DNA of 64,000 nt, taken from Betaproteobacteria bacterium (lineage in GTDB: Bacteria; Pseudomonadota; Gammaproteobacteria; Burkholderiales; SG8-41). The stretch is taken from positions 1 through 64,000 of the forward strand of contig JAQGMI010000130.1 of NCBI GenBank assembly GCA_028292435.1. Direction: 5' to 3'. Of this stretch, positions 1 to 8,643 are shown in pieces. The position numbers were made by a program, and so were the translations under genes. The notes under the pieces were generated by a model that ran no database searches, was not told the origin of the DNA, and saw only the letters and a list, made by a program, of their open reading frames with translations. The first letter of the stretch is position 1, and each line of letters starts with the position of its first letter.

Positions 1-1
1 C

Positions 2-1186
2 GATGCCGGGGCAGGCAAAGCCTGGGTAATTGGCGCCGGCTCGCGCACGAATGTTCTGGACGCGGCAGTGCTCAACGGTACGGCGGGCAGCTGGCTTGAA
101 CTCGATGAAGGCAACCTGTTCGCGAAAGGCCACCCAGGCATACAGGTGGTGCCGGCCGCGGTTGCGCTCGCGCAGGTAGGCGGCGCAAGCGGCGCCGATC
201 TGGTGCGCGCGGTTGCGCTCGGCTACGAAATCTCGGCGCGCATCACGCGAGCCGCGCAGACACGTCTCGCTTTTCATCCGCACGGCACCTATGGCGTCAT
301 CGGCGCGGCGATCGCGGCCGGCGTGTTGAAGCGCTTCAATGCAGCGCCAATGCTCGAACTCATCAACTGCGCGGCCACCATGGGCATGGCAACGAGCCGC
401 CAGACGCTGCTCGACGGCGCGACGGTGCGCAATATCTTTACTGGGCATTCGGGTTACATGGGGCTGACCGCGGTGCGGCTGGTGGAATGCGGCTTCACCG
501 GTGAGATCGACAGCGTCGGCAACGTGTGGGGCAAAGGCGTTTACTCCGACAAGTTCGAGCCTGAACTTGCGGTCTCGCGCCTGGGCGATGAATGGCTGAT
601 CACGCAAAGCTACTTCAAGCTGCATCCGATCGGCCGCTACGGACATTCCGCCGTCGATGCGCTCGAGGACCTGCTCGCCCGAGTGCCGGGAGGGCGGCTG
701 CCGATCGACGCAATCGAGCGCATCGACGTGCGTGCTTATATGCTCGCGGCAAGTCTCAAGGGTAAAAACATCGTGTCGAGTTTCGGCGCGCGCTTTTCGG
801 TGCCGTTCGCGCTGGCCTCCATTCTTTATCACGGCCGTTCCGGGCTTAAAAGCTTCGACGAGGCGGCGGTTGCGAATCCCGCTGTGCAGGCGCTCGTGCA
901 GCGAGTCGACTTGCAGGAAGACAAAGCGTTCACTGCACGTTTCCCGCAGGAGCAGCCGGTCACCGTGCGCATCACGATGCGCGACAAAAAAACTTACGAA
1001 GGCCAATGCCTGATTACGAAAGGCGAGGCCGCGAAGCCGCATACGCACGACGAATTGACCGGCAAATTCTTTGAGCTGGGCGTGCCGGTCTGGGGCGAGC
1101 CATTAACGCAGCAACTCTATGATGGCTGCATGGAACTCGAATCGATCGAGGATTTCGGCGCGTTTTCACAAAAGGTGAGCTTGTAA
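2..1186 (+). CDS. MmgE/PrpD family protein, 5' partial
   Basis: The frame is already open at base 2 and runs 394 codons to the TAA at 1184-1186, so the true start lies outside the window; the internal GTG at 68 falls inside conserved sequence and is not a start. Segments such as LELDEGN, GHPG and FHPHGTYG, and the later KLHPIGRYGHSA, fit the large helical domain of MmgE/PrpD proteins. This family includes 2-methylcitrate dehydratase and cis-aconitate decarboxylase, so a hydro-lyase or decarboxylase acting on a small tricarboxylate-like acid is likely. The substrate cannot be read from sequence. The CoA-transferase and ABC importer downstream suggest an organic-acid catabolic locus. Family sure, function unsure. 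Confidence 0.88.
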   Translation, partial: DAGAGKAWVIGAGSRTNVLDAAVLNGTAGSWLELDEGNLFAKGHPGIQVVPAAVALAQVGGASGADLVRAVALGYEISARITRAAQTRLAFHPHGTYGVIGAAIAAGVLKRFNAAPMLELINCAATMGMATSRQTLLDGATVRNIFTGHSGYMGLTAVRLVECGFTGEIDSVGNVWGKGVYSDKFEPELAVSRLGDEWLITQSYFKLHPIGRYGHSAVDALEDLLARVPGGRLPIDAIERIDVRAYMLAASLKGKNIVSSFGARFSVPFALASILYHGRSGLKSFDEAAVANPAVQALVQRVDLQEDKAFTARFPQEQPVTVRITMRDKKTYEGQCLITKGEAAKPHTHDELTGKFFELGVPVWGEPLTQQLYDGCMELESIEDFGAFSQKVSL

Positions 1187-1201
1187 TTCCGCGCCAGGCT
1201 G

Positions 1202-1783
1202 TCAGCGAAACTTGAACCAGCCGCCGCGGCTTTCGACTCGAGCGATCAGTTTGGCGAGCGCCGCGTCATTCAAGAGGCGGATCGATTTATCCTTGGCAAA
1301 GGTCAGTGCATTGGCGGTGAAATCGCCGGCGGCGACGTAGATGCACTCCGACGCATCATTGGAATCTTTCACATCACGCAAGTCTTTGAGCGGCCCAATG
1401 CCGGTCTGCGCGACTTTCCAGCGTTTGCAACTGACGATCGAAATGCGGCCGGACTTGTCCAGTTTCAAATCGACCGCGCCCTGGTAGATTTCGCTGACCG
1501 TGTAACCGTCGCGGCGAAATGCTTCGACCAGCAGCGCTGAAAAATTTTCCCACGGCATGCCGCGGATGCGCCCGAGCATTTCGGTCACGTTCGTCGCGCT
1601 CGGCGCCTGCAGTTGACGCCATCCCGCGTAGCACGCAATGCCGATAAACGGCAGCGCGACCGCACCTGCCATCAACTCCGGCAGAAACAGCCGTGCGCTT
1701 GCAAAGAGCGCTACGCCAACGCCGACGCTGAGCCACCACGGCTGGCGTGACAGCACGTCGAACAGCGAGTCTTTCTTGACCAT
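1202..1783 (-). CDS. Membrane-anchored Mrr-like restriction endonuclease domain protein
   Basis: 193 aa from the ATG at 1783; an in-frame ATG at 1813 would add ten residues of poor quality. Two hydrophobic segments (about residues 17-33 and 37-53) precede a C-terminal Mrr_cat-like domain (about 75-190) with MPWENFSALLVEAFRRDGY, the acidic GAVDLKLD strand and VSCKRWKV. The usual PD-(D/E)xK triad in Mrr has Gln or Glu two residues before the Lys; here that residue is Ser, so nuclease activity is not certain. No methylase or specificity gene is nearby, so this is not a classical restriction system. It is convergent with the PrpD gene and divergent from the CoA-transferase gene, 37 bp away. Confidence 0.75.
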   Translation of the reverse strand: MVKKDSLFDVLSRQPWWLSVGVGVALFASARLFLPELMAGAVALPFIGIACYAGWRQLQAPSATNVTEMLGRIRGMPWENFSALLVEAFRRDGYTVSEIYQGAVDLKLDKSGRISIVSCKRWKVAQTGIGPLKDLRDVKDSNDASECIYVAAGDFTANALTFAKDKSIRLLNDAALAKLIARVESRGGWFKFR

Positions 1784-1820
1784 ATTAAAATGCGCTTCGG
1801 CTAAACGAAGCACAGATTAT

Positions 1821-3023
1821 ATGAGCGACGCCGCAGCACCGCCATTAAAAGGTATCAAAGTCATCGAGCTCGGCACGCTGATTGCGGGCCCGTTCTGCAC
1901 GCGCATTCTCGGTGAATTCGGCGCGGAAGTGATCAAGATCGAAGCGCCCGATGGCGGTGATCAATTGCGCGGGTGGCGCAAGATGTACGAGGGCACGTCG
2001 CTGTGGTGGTACGTGCAGGCGCGCAATAAAAAATCGGTGACGGTCAACCTGCGCGATCCCGAAGGCCAGGAAATCGTGCGCAAGCTTGCTGCCGAAGCGG
2101 ATATCGTTGTTGAAAATTTTCGTCCCGGCGCGCTCGAAAAATGGGGCCTCGGTTTTGAAGCACTGGCAAAAATCAATCCTCGGCTGGTGATGGTGCGGTT
2201 GTCGGGTTACGGCCAAACCGGTCCGTATCGGGATCGCCCCGGCTTCGGCGTGATCGGCGAATCGATGGGCGGCATGCGCTATGTAACGGGCTACGCCGAC
2301 CGGCCGCCGGTGCGCCTGGGCATTTCAATCGGCGATTCGATTGCCGCGCTGTATGGCGTGATCGGCGCGATGATGGCGCTGCATCATCGCAACGCGAACG
2401 GTGGCAGCGGACAGGTCGTCGATGTCGCGTTGTATGAAGCCGTGTTCAGCATGATGGAAAGTCTGGTGCCCGAGTTCGACGTGTTGGGATTCATGCGCGA
2501 GCGCGCAGGCAATGCATTGCCCGGCATCGTGCCGTCGAACACTTATCCGACCAAAGACGGAAAATTCGTCATTGTCGGCGCCAATAACGATGCGATTTTC
2601 AAACGCATGATGACGGCAATCGGCCGCGCTGACCTCGCGACCGATATATCGCTCGCAAGCAACGCGGGACGAGTGCCGCGCACCGCCGAACTTGACGGCG
2701 CCATCGCCGATTGGACGCGCCGGCACGACCTCGATTTCGTGCTTGCGGCGCTCGAGCAGGCGCAAGTGCCGTCGGGCAAAGTGTTCGACGTCGCCGATAT
2801 CGTCAAGGACGCGCATTACATGGCGCGCGGCATGCTCGAGCAGCATCAATTGCCCGATGGCAAACCGGTCAAGCTGCCGGGCATCGTGCCGAAATTATCG
2901 GCAACGCCCGGCGCAACGCAATGGATCGGGCCGAAGCTCGGCGAGCATACGGACGAAATTCTTGCGGCGTTGGGTTACGACGCGGCGCAGCGCGTCGGGA
3001 TGCGTGCTCGCCGCGTAATCTAG
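1821..3023 (+). CDS. CaiB/BaiF (class III) CoA-transferase
   Basis: 400 aa. The ATG at 1821 (MSDAAAPPLKGIKVIELG) is chosen because the frame upstream runs antisense through the Mrr-like gene and has no family similarity. Class III hallmarks are present: the N-terminal GIKVIELGTLIAGPF, DGGDQLRGWR, VVENFRPGALEKWGLG, and LSGYGQTGPYRDRPGFG. Class III enzymes move CoA between carboxylates through an aspartyl-CoA intermediate. At the place where many members have F-D, this one reads F-G (PGFGVIGESMGG). It probably activates the acid handled by the neighbouring PrpD-type enzyme or imported by the ABC system 3' of it; the substrate is unknown. Confidence 0.88.
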   Translation: MSDAAAPPLKGIKVIELGTLIAGPFCTRILGEFGAEVIKIEAPDGGDQLRGWRKMYEGTSLWWYVQARNKKSVTVNLRDPEGQEIVRKLAAEADIVVENFRPGALEKWGLGFEALAKINPRLVMVRLSGYGQTGPYRDRPGFGVIGESMGGMRYVTGYADRPPVRLGISIGDSIAALYGVIGAMMALHHRNANGGSGQVVDVALYEAVFSMMESLVPEFDVLGFMRERAGNALPGIVPSNTYPTKDGKFVIVGANNDAIFKRMMTAIGRADLATDISLASNAGRVPRTAELDGAIADWTRRHDLDFVLAALEQAQVPSGKVFDVADIVKDAHYMARGMLEQHQLPDGKPVKLPGIVPKLSATPGATQWIGPKLGEHTDEILAALGYDAAQRVGMRARRVI

Positions 3024-3095
3024 AAAGGCGGCGCCTTGACACTCGGTTGTCGCCATGTGAGCATCGCTCGCCATTTGTCTCTGCCGGAGGAATTC

Positions 3096-4124
3096 ATGCA
3101 TATCGCCAGAATCGTTTTCATTGCGCTCGCGGTCATCGCGGGCATTTCTCCTGCCGGCGTGCTCGCCCAGGCGCTTGAGAAATCGAAAATCACGATCGCC
3201 GTCGGCGGCAAAAATCTTTTTTACTATCTGCCGTTGACTATCGCCGAGCGACGCGGCTTTTTCAAGGACGAGGGACTCACGGTTGAAATCGTCGATTTTC
3301 CCGGCGGCGCCAAGGCGCTGCAGGCGATGGTCGGCAGCAGTGCCGACATCGTTTCGGGTGCGTACGAGCATACGATCAACATGCAGGCGAAGGGCATCAA
3401 CATCGTCGGCATTGCGCTCGAGGGACGCTATTCGGGCATCGTGCTTGGCGTGCACAAGAACAAAGTGACGCAATACAAAACGCCGAAAGACATGAAGGGC
3501 TGGAAAATCGGCGTGACGGCACCGGGTTCGAGCACGAACATGATGGTGAGCAGCCTGCTGGCCAAAGATCATTTACCGCCCGACGCGGTCTCCATCATCG
3601 GTGTGGGCGCCACTGCCGGCGCGGTTGCCGCGATGCGTAAAGGCGAGATCGACGGCATTTCGAATCTCGATCCCGTCATCGCACGGCTTGAAGCATCCGG
3701 TGACATCATTCCGGTCATCGACACGCGCACGGCGAAGGGCATGAAAGAAGTCTATGGCGGCGCCTATCACGCCGGCTGCATTTACGCGCCGGCCGAGTGG
3801 CTGAAGAAGTATCCGAACACGGCGCAGGCAGTCGTCAACGCAATCGTGCGTGCGGACCTGTGGCTGCAGACTGCGCGTCCCGAAGACGTCGTGAAGACAG
3901 TGCCGCCCGAATATTACGGCGACGATCCGACCATGTATAAAGTCGCGTTGCTCAAAAACATGGAAGGTTATTCGCCCGACGGTCTCTTTTCGATGGACGG
4001 CGCCAAGAACGTCTACAAGGTCTTGAACTCGTTCGAGCCGTCAGTGCAGGCCGCTAAAATCGATCTCACTAAAACCTTCGATAACAGTTTCGCGCAAAAA
4101 GCGCTGAAAAAATATCGCAAGTAG
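3096..4124 (+). CDS. ABC transporter substrate-binding protein, NMT1/TauA-like
   Basis: 342 aa, starting at ATG 3096 behind a good GGAGG at 3086-3090. A signal peptide (MHIARIVFIALAVIAG, cleavage near VLAQA) exports it to the periplasm. The body matches the NMT1/SsuA/TauA/ThiY-like periplasmic binding fold: KITIAVGGKNLFYYLPLTIAERRGFF, a hallmark opening, then FPGGAKALQAMV and the later TAPGSSTNMM. It delivers its ligand to the ATPase and permease encoded directly downstream (15 bp gap, then overlap). Ligands in this family range from sulfonates and nitrate to pyrimidine precursors and aromatic acids, so no substrate is assigned. Confidence 0.9.
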   Translation: MHIARIVFIALAVIAGISPAGVLAQALEKSKITIAVGGKNLFYYLPLTIAERRGFFKDEGLTVEIVDFPGGAKALQAMVGSSADIVSGAYEHTINMQAKGINIVGIALEGRYSGIVLGVHKNKVTQYKTPKDMKGWKIGVTAPGSSTNMMVSSLLAKDHLPPDAVSIIGVGATAGAVAAMRKGEIDGISNLDPVIARLEASGDIIPVIDTRTAKGMKEVYGGAYHAGCIYAPAEWLKKYPNTAQAVVNAIVRADLWLQTARPEDVVKTVPPEYYGDDPTMYKVALLKNMEGYSPDGLFSMDGAKNVYKVLNSFEPSVQAAKIDLTKTFDNSFAQKALKKYRK

Positions 4125-4139
4125 CGCCGTGCCGATAAC

Positions 4140-4952
4140 GTGTCGTTAAAGCCCGCACTCGATCTATCCGGCATCACTGTCACCTTCGTTGCCGGCGATG
4201 CGGACAGCAAAACCTACACGGCGATTCGCGATACGACACTGACGGTCGCCGCCGGCGAATTCGTCTCGGTCGTCGGCCCGACCGGATGCGGCAAATCGAC
4301 TCTGCTCAACATCGCCGCCGGCCTGCTCGAAACCTCGGCGGGCGAAGTGCGGGTGCTCGGCGAGCCGCTCGCCGGCATCAACCGTCAAGCGGGCTACATG
4401 TTTCAGTCGGACGCGTTGTTGCCCTGGCTGTCCGCATTCGACAATGTCGCGCTGGGCCTGCGCTACCGCGGTGTCGACGAAGCGGCCGTGCATGAACGTG
4501 TCGACGCATGGCTTTCGCGGGTGGGCCTGCAGGCGCACGCCGGCCGCTATCCCCATCAGCTTTCCGGCGGCATGAAAAAGCGCGTGGCGCTTGCCCAGAT
4601 GCTGATTCTCGATCCGAAAATTCTGCTGATGGACGAGCCGTTCTCGGCGCTCGATATCCAGACGCGCCAGTTGATGGAAAATGAATTGCTCGAATTATGG
4701 TCGGCCGACCGCAAATCGGTTGTGTTCATCACGCACGATCTCGAAGAGGCGATTGCACTGTCTGATCGCGTGGTCGTGCTGTCGGCGGGACCAGCAACCC
4801 GTCCGATCGGCGAATACACGATCGATCTGCCGCGGCCGCGCGATGTGGCGGAAATCCGCATGACGCCGCGTTTTGTGCAGTTGCATACCGAAATCTGGCA
4901 TGCGATGAAAGACGAAGTGCTCAAAGGTTATGCGCAAACCGCTCTCCGCTAG
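4140..4952 (+). CDS. ABC transporter ATP-binding protein, TauB/SsuB-like
   Basis: 270 aa with a GTG start at 4140, 15 bp after the binding-protein gene. All nucleotide-binding motifs are intact: Walker A GPTGCGKST (about residue 44), Q-loop MFQSDALLPW, signature LSGGMKKRVALAQ, Walker B ILLMDEPFSALD and the switch His in FITHDLEEAI. The Q-loop and LSGGMKKR form are typical of nitrate/sulfonate/taurine-type importers. It energises uptake at the inner membrane together with the next gene, whose start lies 23 bp inside this one, implying translational coupling. Confidence 0.93.
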   Translation: MSLKPALDLSGITVTFVAGDADSKTYTAIRDTTLTVAAGEFVSVVGPTGCGKSTLLNIAAGLLETSAGEVRVLGEPLAGINRQAGYMFQSDALLPWLSAFDNVALGLRYRGVDEAAVHERVDAWLSRVGLQAHAGRYPHQLSGGMKKRVALAQMLILDPKILLMDEPFSALDIQTRQLMENELLELWSADRKSVVFITHDLEEAIALSDRVVVLSAGPATRPIGEYTIDLPRPRDVAEIRMTPRFVQLHTEIWHAMKDEVLKGYAQTALR

Positions 4953-5739
4953 CAGGCTCGCGCTTTATCACGCGCTGTTGTTAGGCAGCGTGTTTGCGTT
5001 CTGGTACCTGATGACCGAGCCGCTGTTGTGGTCGGAGGAGTCTGCCCGCAACACGGCATTTTTCTTCGGCAAGCCGTTGATCGTCTTGCAGAAGGCGTGG
5101 GAATGGTTTGCAAGCGGCCGGATTTACGAGCACTTGCTGGTTACGCTGATTGAAACGCTGCTCGCATTCGCGATAGGCACTGCGGCGGGACTTGGCGCCG
5201 GCTTGTGGCTCGCGTTGTCGCCGACCGCTTCGGCGCTTGCAGACCCGTACATCAAGGCGATGAATGCGATGCCGCGCGTCATTCTCGCGCCGATTTTCGC
5301 GGTGTGGTTCGGGCTCGGCATCCTCTCTAAAGTCGCGCTCGGCGTCACGCTTGTGTTTTTCATCGTGTTTTTTAACGTCTATCAGGGCGTCAAGGAAGTG
5401 AGCCCGGTCGTGCTCAACAATGCGCGCATGCTGGGCGCGAGTTCACGCCAGCTGCTGCGCACGGTGTATGTGCCATCCGCGATGTCGTGGGTGTTCTCGA
5501 GTTTGCACACTTCAGTGGGCATGGCGTTTGTCGGCGCGGTCGTCGGCGAATACCTGGGCTCCTCGCGCGGCGTCGGCTATCTGATCCTGCAGGCGGAAGG
5601 CGCGTTCGATATCAATACCGTGTTTGCCGGCATCCTTGTGCTGACCGCATTTGCATTGGCGCTCGATGCGCTGGTCTCGGTCGCCGAAAGGCGGCTGCTC
5701 GTGTGGCGGCCGGCGCAGGGCGAGACGGAGAGGCTTTAA
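4930..5739 (+). CDS. ABC transporter permease, TauC/SsuC-like
   Basis: 269 aa. Start ATG 4930 overlaps the end of the ATPase gene by 23 bp, with AAAGG just upstream. About six transmembrane segments are visible. The cytoplasmic EAA-type loop is in the middle (NNARMLGASSRQLLRTVYVPSA), the part that docks on the ATPase. Family: binding-protein-dependent transport inner membrane component, the BPD_transp_1 type used in taurine/nitrate/sulfonate importers. With the two preceding genes it makes a complete three-component importer. It is also the last gene of the cluster before a separate promoter for the CBS protein. Confidence 0.92.
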   Translation: MRKPLSASRLALYHALLLGSVFAFWYLMTEPLLWSEESARNTAFFFGKPLIVLQKAWEWFASGRIYEHLLVTLIETLLAFAIGTAAGLGAGLWLALSPTASALADPYIKAMNAMPRVILAPIFAVWFGLGILSKVALGVTLVFFIVFFNVYQGVKEVSPVVLNNARMLGASSRQLLRTVYVPSAMSWVFSSLHTSVGMAFVGAVVGEYLGSSRGVGYLILQAEGAFDINTVFAGILVLTAFALALDALVSVAERRLLVWRPAQGETERL

Positions 5740-5823
5740 GGAGTGGAAAGCGGCGACGGTCAACGCGGCTGCAGTCCCCCTAAATCTAAAACTTGCAATC
5801 CGCAATACCTCATCCGCAGTCTT

Positions 5824-5832
5824 TGTTATGAT
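5824..5832 (+). promoter_or_regulatory. Extended -10 promoter candidate for the CBS-domain gene
   Basis: The sequence TGTTATGAT combines TATGAT with a TGn extension, 32 bp before the start codon at 5865. There is no good -35 hexamer at 16-18 bp, which extended -10 promoters can do without. Seen in sequence only; activity is inferred. Confidence 0.4.
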
Positions 5833-5864
5833 CAGGTTAAGCCTAGGGCCGCGAGGACTCGACA

Positions 5865-6317
5865 ATGGTCGTCCGTGACATCTTGAACATGAAAGGCGGC
5901 GCTATTTTCAGCTTGCCGCCGGATGCCACGGTGGCTGCGGCAGTCGGGCTGATGGTTAAAAACGACATTGGTTCGCTGGTGGTCCGCGATGGCGTGCGCA
6001 TGACCGGCATGCTGACGTTTCGCGAAGTTTTGAAGGCGCTTGATGCGCAGGGCGGCAATCTCGCGGACATGCGCCTGCACGACGTCATGGTGAAGGATCC
6101 ATTGTGCGGCGCTCCGACGGACACACTCGATCAGGTGCGTGAAGTCATGACGAAGAGTCACGTGCGCTATTTGCCGGTAGTTGAAGGACAGCAGTTGCTC
6201 GGTGTCATTTCTTTTCACGACATCGCCAAAGCCGTCATCAAAGAAACCAGTTTTGAGAACCGCCTGTTGAAGCGGTATATCGAGAATAGACCGGACGCCG
6301 ACGAAGCGTCGAATTAG
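5865..6317 (+). CDS. Tandem CBS-domain protein
   Basis: 150 aa made almost entirely of two CBS domains (about residues 5-60 and 75-130). The first has LPPDATVAAAVGLMVKNDIGSLVV and the second APTDTLDQVREVMTKSHVRYLPVV, each followed by the usual GVISFHDI-type strand. CBS pairs bind adenosine nucleotides such as AMP, ATP or SAM and act as sensors. This one has no attached catalytic domain and is probably a soluble regulator. It lies 125 bp after the ABC permease with its own promoter candidate, so a link to transport is only positional. Confidence 0.88.
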   Translation: MVVRDILNMKGGAIFSLPPDATVAAAVGLMVKNDIGSLVVRDGVRMTGMLTFREVLKALDAQGGNLADMRLHDVMVKDPLCGAPTDTLDQVREVMTKSHVRYLPVVEGQQLLGVISFHDIAKAVIKETSFENRLLKRYIENRPDADEASN

Positions 6318-6334
6318 AATAACGGCTGCACGGA

Positions 6335-6360
6335 CACTGCCGCACGACGATGCGGCGGTG
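6335..6360. other. Intergenic RNA hairpin, 10-bp stem
   Basis: CACTGCCGCA and TGCGGCGGTG flank a 6-nt loop (CGACGA) and pair over ten positions with one G-U wobble. It sits between the CBS gene and the PilZ-like gene. There is no T-run on either side, so it is not a standard intrinsic terminator. It may be a 3' stabiliser, a factor-dependent terminator or a leader structure of the gene at 6390. Confidence 0.4.
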
Positions 6361-6389
6361 CATGACTCAATCAAGAGGGGCGCGGGACT

Positions 6390-7934
6390 ATGGCATTGTT
6401 CGGGGGCGCAAAGCCCGATCATCCGATGGCGGATCCGAAGCAGGCGCGCGCATTGATCGCGGAGTTTCCCGTTAGCGACGCCGCCAAGGCGCTCGAAGAA
6501 GTAACTTTCTGGCTCGACTCCGTCAGCCGCACGGAAGGCTTCAAGCTCGATTATCGCTATCAGTTATACGATGCGCTCGACCAGGCAGCCAAAAACCACC
6601 AGCGCAAGCTGTCGCAGGATTACCTCGCCACCGACCGCCAGGAAAAATTCCGCGAGAGCAAGCTGTGGAACACGATATTCGAATTCTGGAAGGCGCTCGG
6701 TCACGGCTACACTCAGTGCATCGAACAGTTTCAGGCAGGTGCCAGCGGTGCGGGCGCGCTCAAGAAAGATTTGCCGACCATCGCCGGCCGCGCCTTGCGC
6801 ACGCTCACGCTGCAGCTCAAGTGGAGCGGCTTGCGCTACGGCCCGATCGATGACCGGCTATGGGGCGAGATCGGCCGCATTTTCCTGTTTGCGGAATCCA
6901 AACGTCTGGCGACGACCGAGGTCGAGATCTATCCGGGCGCGCATGGACAGGGCAGCGTTCAGCAGGAATTCCTGAAGGCGCTCATGCTCGGCGTCTCGTC
7001 AACCGACGGCCTGACGCCGATGGAGCAGGAGATCGCCGAACGTACCGTCGCGCACTTTGGCAAGCATTTCGAAATGCACGCGCAACCGGGAACGGCGTGC
7101 AACTACTATTTTGACCTGTCGATGCGAAGACCCGCGACGCGCGTGATGAAAAATCTGGACGCGAGCCCAATGATTCGCTACCTCGGCGCCGGCAAGGCGC
7201 TGCCGGCGCTGCGCCAATTGGTCGATGACATCAAAAACAAGCAGGCGGTGCCGGCCGATGTGAACCTGGGCGGCAGTTACGATCTCAAACTGCTCGAATC
7301 TGTCATGTCGCATCTTGCGATGTATTGGTCGGACAAGCCGCCGGCACGCAATTCGGAGCGCCGCAAAATCGCAACCCGTCTTACGGTCGTGCACGGGATG
7401 AGCGAAATGTTTCGCTGCATCCGGCCCGTCGAGGAAGACCTGTCGCTCGATTTTCAGGCGAAGAATGCCGGCGAAAGCTGGATCGTCGAAAACATCAGTG
7501 AAGGCGGCTTCGGCGCCATTGTGCCGCAGGTAAAGGGCGACTGGATCAAAGTCGGCAGCCTGCTCGGCGTGCAAGGCGAAACCTCAAAATACTGGGGCGC
7601 GGGCATTATCCGGCGGATTACGCGTGACGAGTATCAGCAGCGCCGCGTCGGTATTCAGTTGATATCGAACGCCATGATTCCGGTCGTCCTGTCGCCGGCC
7701 GCCAGCGTCTCATCGATCAATGTGTTGCGCGACGGCGAGTCCGCGATTTTATTGTCGACGACACCGGACAAAAATGGCGATATTGCGTTATTGCTGAACG
7801 TTGGCACTTACGAACAGAGCCAGCCGCTGGAAATGAACGTGCGCGGCAAGCACTATTATTTGATGCCGCGCAAACTGGTCGAGGGCGGCAACGATTTCGA
7901 CTGGGGCAAATTCAAGGTCATGAAAAACGAGTAA
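6390..7934 (+). CDS. PilZ-like domain protein of unknown function
   Basis: 514 aa, ATG at 6390 with AAGAGGGG upstream. The first 360 residues are soluble, mostly helical and not recognised. A C-terminal region (about 385-465) resembles a PilZ fold: ESWIVENISEGGFGAIVP contains N-x-S-x-x-G, and GIQLIS closes the barrel. The Arg element normally just before it (RxxxR) is only RCIR here, so c-di-GMP binding is possible but not assured. No signal peptide or membrane segment is seen. The gene stands alone between the CBS gene and a convergent esterase. I recall long proteins of this kind in Betaproteobacteria, but no function is known to me. Confidence 0.7.
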   Translation: MALFGGAKPDHPMADPKQARALIAEFPVSDAAKALEEVTFWLDSVSRTEGFKLDYRYQLYDALDQAAKNHQRKLSQDYLATDRQEKFRESKLWNTIFEFWKALGHGYTQCIEQFQAGASGAGALKKDLPTIAGRALRTLTLQLKWSGLRYGPIDDRLWGEIGRIFLFAESKRLATTEVEIYPGAHGQGSVQQEFLKALMLGVSSTDGLTPMEQEIAERTVAHFGKHFEMHAQPGTACNYYFDLSMRRPATRVMKNLDASPMIRYLGAGKALPALRQLVDDIKNKQAVPADVNLGGSYDLKLLESVMSHLAMYWSDKPPARNSERRKIATRLTVVHGMSEMFRCIRPVEEDLSLDFQAKNAGESWIVENISEGGFGAIVPQVKGDWIKVGSLLGVQGETSKYWGAGIIRRITRDEYQQRRVGIQLISNAMIPVVLSPAASVSSINVLRDGESAILLSTTPDKNGDIALLLNVGTYEQSQPLEMNVRGKHYYLMPRKLVEGGNDFDWGKFKVMKNE

Positions 7935-7961
7935 CGCGTCGCTCTCGCGGCGATTGCGCGG

Positions 7962-8642
7962 CTAAGGACGCAGAACCTGCGCGAGCCAGCGGCTGATTTC
8001 GCCGACTTCCTCGGCACACACCGAATGCTGCATCGGATATTCATGCCACTCGACGGCATAGTTGGCGGCAGCCAGTTTTTCACGTGACACCGTGGCCATG
8101 GCAAGCGGAATGACCGGATCGTGGCTGCCATGCGCATAAAAAATCGGCACGTCGCGATTCGCCGGTGACGCTTCGGCCGCGATGTGCTCGCCGAGCGGCA
8201 GATACGTCGACAGCGCCATGATTCCGGCGAGGCGCTCGGGATAGCGCAGTCCGGTTTGCAGCGCAATTGCGCCGCCCTGTGAAAATCCCGCGAGCACGAT
8301 ATTGCGCGCGGCAACGCCGCGTTTTATTTCACGCTCGATCAGTTGGCCGACCTGCAGTTGCGAGGCGCGAACGCCTTTTTCGTCGGCGCGCCGCGTCGTG
8401 CCCTCGAGGTCGCCGAAACTCACGTCGTACCATGCGCGCATCACATGCCCGTTGTTGATCGTGACCGCCATCATCGGTGCGTGCGGAAACACAAACCGCA
8501 CTGCCGGCGCCTTCGGCAATTTCAACTCGGGAACGATCGGTGCAAAGTCGTTGCCGTCCGCGCCGAGGCCGTGCAGCCAGATGACGGCCGCCGTCGGTTT
8601 CGGCGCAGTTTCGACTTCGAGGGTTTCAAGTAGATCGCTCAT
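7962..8642 (-). CDS. Alpha/beta-hydrolase, phospholipase/carboxylesterase family
   Basis: 226 aa, minus strand, start ATG 8642. The fold and active site are clear: VIWLHGLGADGNDF (oxyanion loop), nucleophile Ser in GFSQGGAIALQ, acid Asp in GSHDPVIP and catalytic His in YPMQHSV. This matches the YpfH / carboxylesterase II group (Abhydrolase_2), small cytosolic serine esterases with acyl-ester or thioester substrates. It ends 28 bp from the convergent PilZ-like gene and starts 1 bp from the end of mog, with which it is probably co-transcribed. Confidence 0.92.
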   Translation of the reverse strand: MSDLLETLEVETAPKPTAAVIWLHGLGADGNDFAPIVPELKLPKAPAVRFVFPHAPMMAVTINNGHVMRAWYDVSFGDLEGTTRRADEKGVRASQLQVGQLIEREIKRGVAARNIVLAGFSQGGAIALQTGLRYPERLAGIMALSTYLPLGEHIAAEASPANRDVPIFYAHGSHDPVIPLAMATVSREKLAAANYAVEWHEYPMQHSVCAEEVGEISRWLAQVLRP

Positions 8643-8643
8643 G

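Noticed and set aside
1638..1820. N-terminal extension of the CoA-transferase
   Set aside because: It would run antisense through the Mrr-like gene; family similarity begins at the ATG at 1821.
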